A DNA stretch of 5,905 nt from Synergistaceae bacterium. GTDB taxonomy: Bacteria > Synergistota > Synergistia > Synergistales > Synergistaceae. The notes beneath the pieces were generated by a model. That model searched no databases. It worked only from the letters and a program-made list of their open reading frames with translations, and was not told where the DNA came from. The DNA lies in NCBI GenBank assembly GCA_031273585.1, contig JAISRP010000066.1:1-5905 (forward strand), given 5' to 3'. A program made the translations under genes and the position numbers. Numbering within the stretch: the first letter of the stretch is position 1; every line of letters begins with the position of its first letter. Of the stretch, positions 1 to 5,905 are shown in pieces.

Positions 1-2519
1 CCAACTTAAAGAAGCTGGAGGGGCGGTTTACCGTCAGGATCGAGCTCTCGGACGCCGACGTGGACGAGGTAATCCGCAGGGTGATCCTGGCAAAACGCCC
101 CGAGGCGGTGTCTGAGATAGAGGCCGTCATGAGGGACAACATAGGCGAGATCGCCCGCCACCTGTCGGGGACCGGCATGGGGCACGACCCCGACGACGCG
201 GCGCACTTCGCCGCGGACTACCCCCTCATACCGACGAGACGCCGCTTCTGGGAGGCGGCGCTGCGCGTCCTGGACAGGACCGGGGTCGACAGCCAGCTCC
301 GCGGCAAGCTGAGCATGATGCACAGGGCGGTTGGGACGAACGCTGACGAGCCGGTGGGCTGCGTCATACCCGCGGACTACATTTACTTCGACATGGCGGA
401 GGGGCTGCTCCGGTCTCGCGCGCTGCCGAGGAGGCTTTACGAAGCGACGTCGAAGTGGCGCGAGGGGTCCCAGGAGGAGCGCTTGAAGGCGCGCGCCTGC
501 GCGATGGTGTTCCTGATTAACGAGGTCTCGGACGGCGGGGGCGAGGGGGGCCTGCGCGCCGATGCGGAGTCGCTCGCCGACCTGATGACTGAGGATCTGC
601 ACGCAGGATCCGCGGCGCTGCGCACGGCGCTGCCGGACGTGCTCGACGAGTGCGTCTCCGACAGGATACTGATGCGCGTGGGCGATCAGTTTCGCATACA
701 GACCGAGGAAAGCATTGCCTGGACGGACGAGTTCGAGGGCCTCAGGGCCTCGCTCGTGAACGAATCCCACAGAATCGAGGCGGACCGGGAGGAGCTCATC
801 CGTGAGAAGTTCGGCGAGATCGTCGGCGCAGGCGGCCTGTCGGTCGCGCACGGGCGGGCCGGGGTTAAGAGAACCGTGTACGCATCGTTTGACGACGCGC
901 CTCCGTCCGGCGGGGACGGCAGGATTCACGCCTGGGTGCGCGACGGCTGGAGGGCGGACGAGGACTCCGTCGCCGCTGCGGCGCGTCTGGCGGGAGGCGA
1001 CTCCCCGACGATATTCGTCTTCATCCCGAGGCTCCGGGACGACGAGCTCAAGCGTCATCTCGTCAATCACAGGGCCGCCAGGTCCACCCTCGAGAGGAGG
1101 GGCCGCCCCGGCAGCCACGAGGGCAGCGGGGCCAGGGGCGCTATTGAGACGGAAAAACGACTGGCCGCGGCCAAGATCGACGAGCTGTTGGGCAGCGCGT
1201 TCGAGGCCGCCAGGGTGTATCAGGGGGGCGGCACGGAGATCCTCGGAGGGAGCTTGCGCGAGCGCATCGGAGAGGCCGCCCTGCGCTCGGCAGGCCGCAT
1301 GTATCCGGAGTTCGGAGACGCCGACAGCGATATGTGGGCGAAGGTATGCGAAAACGCGCAGAGGGGGGCGAGGGACGCCCTGAAATTTGTCTCGTACGAC
1401 GGAGAGGCGTCCCGGAACCCCGTCTGCAGGGCCGTGTTGGAGTTCATCTCGCGCCCCAGGAGGGGGTCCGAGATACGCTCGAATTTCGAGTCCCCGCCCT
1501 GGGGCTGGTCGCGCGACGCCGTGGACGGGGCGATCTTCGTCCTGCTCGCGTGTGATCTTGCGAGCGCCTTCGACGATGGCGCGTTGGTCGTGAAGACGCC
1601 CCCGAGGAGCGCTCTCGCCCGAATGTCCTTCAGCGCCGAATCCGTCGTTCTGACTGCCGACCAGAGGATAGAGGCCCGCAGGCTCATGGGCATGGCGGGG
1701 TTTCCGCCCGACCCAGGGGAGGAACTCGCCAACATGAACACCTTCCTGCAGGGGTTGGAGTCGATGGCACGCCGGGCCGGGGGGGACGAGCCTAAGCCGC
1801 TCCCGCCCTCGACCGACATCGTTGATGAAATATCCCGCCTGTCCGGGAATGAGAGGATTGCCGCCCTGTACGAGAGGCGGGAGGAGATATCAGGCTGCAT
1901 AAGGACCTGGCGGGCGCGCGCCGAGGAGATAGACCGCCGAATGAAGAACTGGCACGCGGCCCACGACCTGACCAGCCGCGCGCGCGGCCTGGACGGCGTC
2001 GCAGGGATAGTCGGCAGGCTCGGCGAAATCGGGAGGAGGAGGGGGCTGTTGGACGATCCGGATCCGCTGCCGGACATCCTCTCCCATATCTCGCAGATCC
2101 TGAGGGATGAGCTGAACCGGCTGGATGGAGAATATGACTCACGTCACTCGGAGGGCATGGAGAGGCTCGCGGGGGACCCGAATTGGAACAAGCTGGAGGT
2201 CGAATCGCGCTTGGATCTGATGCGCTCGAACGTCCTCAACAAAGCCGCGAAGCCGTTAGTCAGCACCGGCAGCACGGAGGATATCTTAAACACCCTCAAG
2301 GGCTGCCCCCTGTCTTCGTTCGCCGACCGGATAGCCGCGATGCCGGCGCGCTTTGACGAGGTGATATCCGCCGCCGCCAAGAGGCTCGAGCCGACCGCCA
2401 GGGAGGTTCGGATAGAGAAGGGCACGTTCAAGACCGAGGACGAGATAGACGCCTGGGTGGAACACGTTCGCGCCCAGCTCAAGAGAGCCCTGCAGGATGG
2501 GCCCGTTCACGTGAAGTAG
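1..2519 (+). CDS. brxC: BREX P-loop protein BrxC (PglY-like), C-terminal part, 5' partial
   Basis: The frame is open from the first complete codon (position 3) to TAG at 2517-2519, giving 838 residues with no start in the window; a GTG at 60 falls inside conserved sequence and is not a plausible start. BrxC is a large cytoplasmic AAA+-like ATPase of BREX phage defence, needed with PglX and PglZ for host methylation and phage exclusion. Family blocks I recognise, by window residue: RFTVRIELSD (8-17), YPLIPTRRRFWE (73-84), GLRADAESLADLM (183-195), WVRDGW (311-316), IFVFIP (337-342), PWGWSRDAVDGA (499-510, probably a winged-helix-like segment), a long charged helical, coiled-coil-like stretch (about 580-780), and the C-terminus KTEDEIDAW...DGPVHVK (ends at 838). 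The Walker A and B motifs would be in the missing N-terminus, probably a few hundred residues. No frameshift or lost block is seen, so it looks functional. It lies 35 bases upstream of pglX and is surely co-transcribed. The BREX type cannot be settled from this part alone. Confidence 0.9.
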   Translation, partial: NLKKLEGRFTVRIELSDADVDEVIRRVILAKRPEAVSEIEAVMRDNIGEIARHLSGTGMGHDPDDAAHFAADYPLIPTRRRFWEAALRVLDRTGVDSQLRGKLSMMHRAVGTNADEPVGCVIPADYIYFDMAEGLLRSRALPRRLYEATSKWREGSQEERLKARACAMVFLINEVSDGGGEGGLRADAESLADLMTEDLHAGSAALRTALPDVLDECVSDRILMRVGDQFRIQTEESIAWTDEFEGLRASLVNESHRIEADREELIREKFGEIVGAGGLSVAHGRAGVKRTVYASFDDAPPSGGDGRIHAWVRDGWRADEDSVAAAARLAGGDSPTIFVFIPRLRDDELKRHLVNHRAARSTLERRGRPGSHEGSGARGAIETEKRLAAAKIDELLGSAFEAARVYQGGGTEILGGSLRERIGEAALRSAGRMYPEFGDADSDMWAKVCENAQRGARDALKFVSYDGEASRNPVCRAVLEFISRPRRGSEIRSNFESPPWGWSRDAVDGAIFVLLACDLASAFDDGALVVKTPPRSALARMSFSAESVVLTADQRIEARRLMGMAGFPPDPGEELANMNTFLQGLESMARRAGGDEPKPLPPSTDIVDEISRLSGNERIAALYERREEISGCIRTWRARAEEIDRRMKNWHAAHDLTSRARGLDGVAGIVGRLGEIGRRRGLLDDPDPLPDILSHISQILRDELNRLDGEYDSRHSEGMERLAGDPNWNKLEVESRLDLMRSNVLNKAAKPLVSTGSTEDILNTLKGCPLSSFADRIAAMPARFDEVISAAAKRLEPTAREVRIEKGTFKTEDEIDAWVEHVRAQLKRALQDGPVHVK

Positions 2520-2544
2520 GCTGACCGCAGTTTTTTTGAGAATT

Positions 2545-2548
2545 GAGG
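2545..2548 (+). promoter_or_regulatory. Ribosome binding site of pglX
   Basis: GAGG with 6 bases before ATG 2555. It decides the start in favour of ATG 2555 over the in-frame TTG at 2543. The rest of the 35-base gap after brxC (2520-2554) holds a run of seven T (2531-2537) with no GC-rich stem before it, so no terminator is seen and brxC-pglX read as one transcription unit. Confidence 0.7.
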
Positions 2549-2554
2549 CGCGCG

Positions 2555-5500
2555 ATGAGATTTCTTGACGAGGGTCTGCTGAGCCGCCTTGCGTCCGCGG
2601 CCGCGTCTGTCGGGGAAATGTCTCGGCGAGCTGCCCGCGCGGCGTTGGAGTGCCTGGCGGTTCACAGGGCGGAGCCCTTCGGCGAGATGAACGAATCGCA
2701 GCGAGGCCTGCGCGCCCGGCTGATTGCGCATGGACGCCGGCTGAGCCTGGAGTCCGGAGGAGGCCAGAGCGAGGTCATCGACGTTCTGACCGAGGAGGCG
2801 GCTTACGAACGCTGGCGAGGGATGATGTCAGTCAGGCTTCTCTCGGAGAATAACCTCTTGATGAGCCCAGAAGGCGACGTCCCAGTTCCGGTGACTCTTG
2901 ACGAGTGCATTGACAAGGCCGGCAGGGGGGGCGCGTCCGGCGGCTGGGAGCTCGCCTGCGAATACGCCGGCAGGATGCTGAGGCCCATCCTCGGGCGGGA
3001 CTCGCCCCTGCAGGAGTTGCTGTTTCCCATAGACGTGCAGCGGGATATGGAGCGGCTGGCGGCGGATCTGCCCTCCGAGGTATTCACGGCGCATGACTCG
3101 ATCGAATGGGCGTACCTGCTCTGGCGGAGGTCCGGCGGGCACGAGGGGTCATGCGCGGTTTTGGAGCCGGCTGTCATGGAATTTCTGCTCGATAATTCGC
3201 TCGGCGCGTGGCTGGTGTCGAGATGCGCGCGGGAGCGTGCTGACGGCGGGGAGCTGCGTCCCGGCGCGAGGGAAAAATTAAGATCCGCCGGGAGCGAGGG
3301 CGAGCTCAGGAGATTTTTTGCAATCCCGGGCGCGCCGGCGGACTGCCTGAGATTTGTCAGGGGAGACGCCGGATTCAGCCCGGCCTCCGGCTGGTTCGAG
3401 GGATGGCCGGACGATCCGTCCGGGATAAAAATACTCGACCCGCTCTGCGGCGCCGGCACTTTCCTCGCATCCATCATGTCGATGCTCGTTCCCATCAGGA
3501 TGGAGATCGAAAACCTCTCCGCGGCCGACGCGGTCGATGCCGTGCTGCGCCAGAACATACGAGGCCTCGAACCGGACCGGAGGCGCGCGGAGCTTGCGGC
3601 GCTGGCCCTTGCCGTGGCCGCGTGGCGATACCCGGGGGCCGGGGGCTACAGGCGTCTGCCGCCGTTCAACCTGGCCTGTTCTGGCATGTCGGCTGGCCTC
3701 CCGAGGGAGGAATGGCTGGACATGGCCGGAGACGATCATGACATCCGCACCGGAATGGGCTGGCTGTATGAAGAATTTCGCGACGCGCCGGAGCTTGGTT
3801 GCCTGATCGATCCGAGGGCGAGCGACGCGGCCGGGCCGGTCCGTCTGCTGTCCGCGCTCGAAAAGCTGCAAGACGCGCCAGGCGACGGGGGAGGGGAGGA
3901 TATCGTCACGGCCCGCTGCCTCGCCAGGGCGGCATCTATACTTCAAGACCGCTATCACCTGGTGATAACGAGCATCCCAAGCCTCCCTCGCAGGGAGCAG
4001 GGGGAGCGCCTGCGCAGGTTCTGCGACGAAAAATATTCGATGGCCAGGGGGGATCTCGCAACGACCCTGCTGGACCGTTGCCTCAGGATGTGCGCCGGGC
4101 GCGGCGTATTGGGCCTCGTTATGTCCCGCGGCTGGCTTCATGGGAGCGGGTTCGGAAAGTTCAGGGAGAACATGCTGAAGCGAGGTCCCTGGCGCATGGC
4201 TGTGAGGCTGCACCAGGAGTCCAGGGGGGACGCCGCCGGGGGCTCCGGACCCCTCATGGCGCTCATAATGAACCGCGAGGACGACGCTCCGGATCTGTCG
4301 GCCCCATTGGGCTGGGGAGAAATTTGCGCGCTCGACGCCGCGCGGGCGGATACCTCCACGGCGATGTCAGCCCGCCTGTCCGGGGGGGAAATCGTCCGGG
4401 TCAGTCAGGGGGGGCAGCTGGCCAATCCCGACACGAGGATCGTCCTCTGGGGCGAAGGGGGTAAGCCCGACGCGCCGAGACGCCGCAGGCTCGCGCTCCG
4501 CATCACGGACGATCCGTCCCGATACTGCAGGAAATTCTGGGAGCTTCCGACGCCGGGGGATGACTGGAAGTACGTCGGCGCTCAGCTCCTTGGCGCAGGT
4601 GATCCCGGGGAGCTCAGCGGAGTGGTGCGCCGAGGCGAGGGCGACGCCGTCCGCCCCGGAGTTTCCGCCGCTTGCAGCGACGACCCCGCGAGCTGGACGT
4701 TCCACGGACATCCGTGCGGGTCTGTCTCGGGCGGTCTGCGCTTTGGAATGGAGGCGCTGCACGTGGCAGCCGTGCGCATACTGGGCTACCGCTGGCCGGC
4801 TGAGACCGACCCCGGGATTGGGCTATCCGGCCCGGGGCTGGAATGGGCGCTGAGATGCGGCGGGCTGACGCGCCACTCCGCCGCGGATGGCATTGCCTGT
4901 ATCCCGCCGGTGTCGAGGGCGCCATCCTGCTCGGACAGGCTGCTGGACATGCTGGCGTCCTCCTACGGGCGGGCCTGGTCGAACGACGTTCTGGCGGCGC
5001 TGCTCAAGGACGCGGGGTGCGCCGGAAAGAGCGTCGAGTTCTGGCTGAGGAAAAAATTTTTCGCGCAGCACTGCCGGTTATTTGAAAACCTCCCCTTCAT
5101 CTGGCACATATGGGATGGCCTGCCGGACGGATTTGCCGCCCTCGTCAACTACCACAGGCTCGACCGCAAGACCCTCGAGGCCCTAGTTTTTTCGTACCTG
5201 GGCGACTGGATCAGACGGGTGCGGCAGGATGAGTCATGCGGGGAGAGGGGCGCGTCAGAGAGACTGGCCGCCGCCGAGGTGCTAAAAAGAAAGCTCGAGC
5301 TGATACTCGAAGGAGAGCCCCCCTGCGACATCTACGTCCGCTGGAAACAGCCCTGGGAGCAGCCCATTGGCTGGTCGCCGGATATAAACGACGGGGTGCG
5401 CCTCAACATCCGGCCGTTCATAAAGGTCCCCGGCGGCGACGCGCCAGGAGTACTCCGCCGCAGGCCGAACATAAACTGGGAGGCGGACCGGGGCGCTCCA

Positions 5501-5650
5501 AGCGACCTGGACCTCCTCGGGTCACGGCCTCCGGCGGGAGAAAAATCTCCCGGCCTGGTGAACGATCTTCATCTGAAACTGGCGGAGAAGAGGGCCGGCG
5601 CGATTGAACCGGGACGATGGACCTTGAGGGCGGGGCGATCCCGTCGGTGA
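2555..5650 (+). CDS. pglX: PglX-family BREX methyltransferase homologue, predicted catalytically inactive
   Basis: A complete 1031-residue protein. ATG at 2555 is chosen because GAGG (2545-2548) precedes it by 6 bases; an in-frame TTG at 2543 would add four residues but has no good ribosome site. PglX is the N6-adenine methyltransferase that marks host DNA in BREX. Family blocks in order: AYERW and RLLSENNLL (83-102), LLDNSLGAW (211-219), LRFVR (265-269), SAM motif I DPLCGAGTFL (295-304), GLEPD with acidic E339 (337-341), GDLATTLLDRC (499-509), FWELP (661-665), FHGHP (716-720), FIWHIWDG (848-855), LELILEGEPP (914-923), NDGVRLNIRPF (945-955), PNINW (971-975) and NDLHLKLAEKR (1003-1013), then a short basic tail. 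Odd points: motif IV NPPY/NVPY is SIPS (473-476); motif X TQLFT is SCAVL (199-203) and the preceding KIG-type segment is missing; MSRGWL (523-528) replaces the usual TPQNWL/TQQSW-like motif; and the target recognition region is only about residues 666-707. Homologues I recall are roughly 1200-1300 residues. The family call is strong; loss of methylation is inferred from motifs. Confidence 0.9.
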   Translation: MRFLDEGLLSRLASAAASVGEMSRRAARAALECLAVHRAEPFGEMNESQRGLRARLIAHGRRLSLESGGGQSEVIDVLTEEAAYERWRGMMSVRLLSENNLLMSPEGDVPVPVTLDECIDKAGRGGASGGWELACEYAGRMLRPILGRDSPLQELLFPIDVQRDMERLAADLPSEVFTAHDSIEWAYLLWRRSGGHEGSCAVLEPAVMEFLLDNSLGAWLVSRCARERADGGELRPGAREKLRSAGSEGELRRFFAIPGAPADCLRFVRGDAGFSPASGWFEGWPDDPSGIKILDPLCGAGTFLASIMSMLVPIRMEIENLSAADAVDAVLRQNIRGLEPDRRRAELAALALAVAAWRYPGAGGYRRLPPFNLACSGMSAGLPREEWLDMAGDDHDIRTGMGWLYEEFRDAPELGCLIDPRASDAAGPVRLLSALEKLQDAPGDGGGEDIVTARCLARAASILQDRYHLVITSIPSLPRREQGERLRRFCDEKYSMARGDLATTLLDRCLRMCAGRGVLGLVMSRGWLHGSGFGKFRENMLKRGPWRMAVRLHQESRGDAAGGSGPLMALIMNREDDAPDLSAPLGWGEICALDAARADTSTAMSARLSGGEIVRVSQGGQLANPDTRIVLWGEGGKPDAPRRRRLALRITDDPSRYCRKFWELPTPGDDWKYVGAQLLGAGDPGELSGVVRRGEGDAVRPGVSAACSDDPASWTFHGHPCGSVSGGLRFGMEALHVAAVRILGYRWPAETDPGIGLSGPGLEWALRCGGLTRHSAADGIACIPPVSRAPSCSDRLLDMLASSYGRAWSNDVLAALLKDAGCAGKSVEFWLRKKFFAQHCRLFENLPFIWHIWDGLPDGFAALVNYHRLDRKTLEALVFSYLGDWIRRVRQDESCGERGASERLAAAEVLKRKLELILEGEPPCDIYVRWKQPWEQPIGWSPDINDGVRLNIRPFIKVPGGDAPGVLRRRPNINWEADRGAPSDLDLLGSRPPAGEKSPGLVNDLHLKLAEKRAGAIEPGRWTLRAGRSRR
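2925..2931 (+). repeat. Seven-G homopolymer in the pglX coding sequence (N-terminal part)
   Basis: Seven consecutive G encode the R-G-G stretch at about residues 124-126 of pglX. A length change of one or two would shift the frame early in the gene. In Streptomyces coelicolor the Pgl phenotype switches by length change of a G tract in pglX, so the position is suggestive, but seven G is short and other G6-G7 runs occur across this GC-rich window. Confidence 0.35.
4382..4414 (+). repeat. Two seven-G runs 19 bases apart in pglX
   Basis: G runs at 4382-4388 and 4408-4414, with a GGG at 4398-4400 between them, lie in the middle of pglX (about residues 610-621, coding SGGEIV and VSQGGQ). They are possible slippage points and could form a G-quadruplex on the coding strand, though one loop of nine bases exceeds the usual limit of seven. 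Function is unproven. Confidence 0.35.
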
Positions 5651-5669
5651 TTTTTGACGCGGTGTGCGT
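5651..5669. other. Convergent gap between pglX and the ROK gene
   Basis: Nineteen bases separate the two stop codons. The only terminator-like elements are a 4-bp inverted repeat, CGGG/CCCG (5631-5634 with 5640-5643), inside the end of pglX and a run of five T at 5651-5655, seven bases after the stem. This is too weak to call a terminator. No attachment site, repeat or small gene is visible. The gap shows that the BREX operon ends with pglX on this side. Confidence 0.6.
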
Positions 5670-5905
5670 TCAGATGCTTGCAGCGCCGTAGAGGGCGGCG
5701 TCGTTGCCGAGTTTGGAGATCCTGACGTCGACGAGATTTTTGAACGGCCTAGACAGATAGCGCACAGAGCGTTCGCGCAGCGCATCCCCCAGACCGGGCG
5801 CGCGGCTCATGCCCCCGCCCACTATTATCATCTCTGGGTCCAGTATGTGGGTGATCGTGGCGATCGTCCGAGCCATCGCGTCGATGGTGGCGTCCAGCAC
5901 TTCGT
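5670..5905 (-). CDS. ROK-family sugar kinase/regulator, C-terminal part, 5' partial
   Basis: On the minus strand the frame is open from the right edge to TGA (complement of 5670-5672), giving 78 complete C-terminal residues; the start is off-window. The segment LDPEMIIVGGGMSRAPG, then LRERSVRYLS, and the end NDAALYGAAS are typical of the last part of the ROK fold, where a [LF][DN]PE.[IV][VI].GGG motif precedes the terminal G.DA.L.GAA helix. ROK proteins are cytosolic glucokinases, N-acetylmannosamine or fructose kinases, or NagC/XylR-type repressors. Kinase and repressor cannot be told apart here because the phosphate-binding, zinc-binding and any helix-turn-helix parts are missing. The gene converges on pglX with only 19 bases between stop codons, and nothing links it to BREX. 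It most likely marks the chromosomal flank of the defence locus. Confidence 0.85.
   Translation of the reverse strand, partial: EVLDATIDAMARTIATITHILDPEMIIVGGGMSRAPGLGDALRERSVRYLSRPFKNLVDVRISKLGNDAALYGAASI

Noticed and set aside
6..1118. Long open frame of 370 codons on the minus strand opposite brxC
   Set aside because: It is antisense to well-conserved BrxC sequence, rich in Arg, Pro, Val and Ala as expected from GC-rich shadow frames, and has no recognisable motif.
1220..2077. Minus-strand open frame of 285 codons
   Set aside because: Shadow of brxC: low-complexity Ser/Arg/Pro-rich protein with no family resemblance.
2531..2537. Run of seven T between brxC and pglX as a terminator
   Set aside because: No GC-rich hairpin precedes it and the downstream gene has its own ribosome site 8 bases further on, so read-through is expected.
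2803..3558. Minus-strand open frame of 251 codons opposite the pglX N-terminus
   Set aside because: Ser/Pro/Arg-rich antisense translation without motifs; the sense frame has clear PglX blocks here.
3278..4213. Minus-strand open frame of 311 codons opposite pglX
   Set aside because: Shadow frame over the SAM motif and motif IV region of pglX; composition typical of an antisense GC-rich frame.
4550..4700. Frameshift hiding the missing PglX recognition domain
   Set aside because: No other frame in this interval translates to recognisable recognition-domain blocks, and the main frame resumes cleanly at SDDPASW, so the loss is in frame.
5631..5655. Weak hairpin and T5 run at the end of pglX as a rho-independent terminator
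   Set aside because: Only a 4-bp stem and seven bases between stem and T run; not convincing.
1..5905. CRISPR array, tRNA, insertion sequence or attachment site
   Set aside because: No spaced direct repeats, tRNA-like fold, transposase or terminal inverted repeats were seen; almost all bases are covered by the three genes.

Overview
The window holds the end of a BREX (bacteriophage exclusion) defence operon and the edge of an unrelated gene. It is clearly GC-rich. Arginine AGG and isoleucine ATA codons are common despite the high GC, and the genes are tightly packed without introns, so it is bacterial or possibly archaeal. The codon pattern would fit a GC-rich Synergistota-like genome, but that is only a guess and the host cannot be fixed from this sequence.

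Layout: positions 1-2519 (+) carry the C-terminal 838 codons of a BrxC-family (PglY-like) P-loop protein whose ATPase N-terminus lies off the left edge. After a 35-base gap with a good ribosome binding site, 2555-5650 (+) encodes a complete 1031-residue PglX-family protein, the adenine-methyltransferase component of BREX. A convergent gene then enters from the right edge (5905 down to 5670, - strand); it is the C-terminus of a ROK-family sugar kinase or regulator and is probably unrelated to defence.

The most interesting point is that PglX looks like a catalytically dead relative. The SAM-binding motif (DPLCGAGTFL) and the following acidic motif (GLEPD) are kept. The catalytic motif IV, NPPY (or NVPY in long-form PglX), reads SIPS, and the motif X segment TQLFT reads SCAVL. 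The part that should hold the target recognition domain has shrunk to about 42 residues. The frame is nevertheless open from end to end, and the C-terminal third keeps the family's conserved blocks, so this is not simple decay by frameshift or stop. BrxC beside it looks normal.

In the BREX types I know that carry pglX, pglZ normally follows it. Here the convergent ROK gene closes the operon immediately, so pglZ must lie upstream, lie elsewhere, or be missing. The pair could be a BREX variant in which PglX is a SAM-binding scaffold or sensor rather than a modifying enzyme, or a second PglX beside an active one off-window. Both are inferences. Family comparisons here are from memory, not from an alignment.
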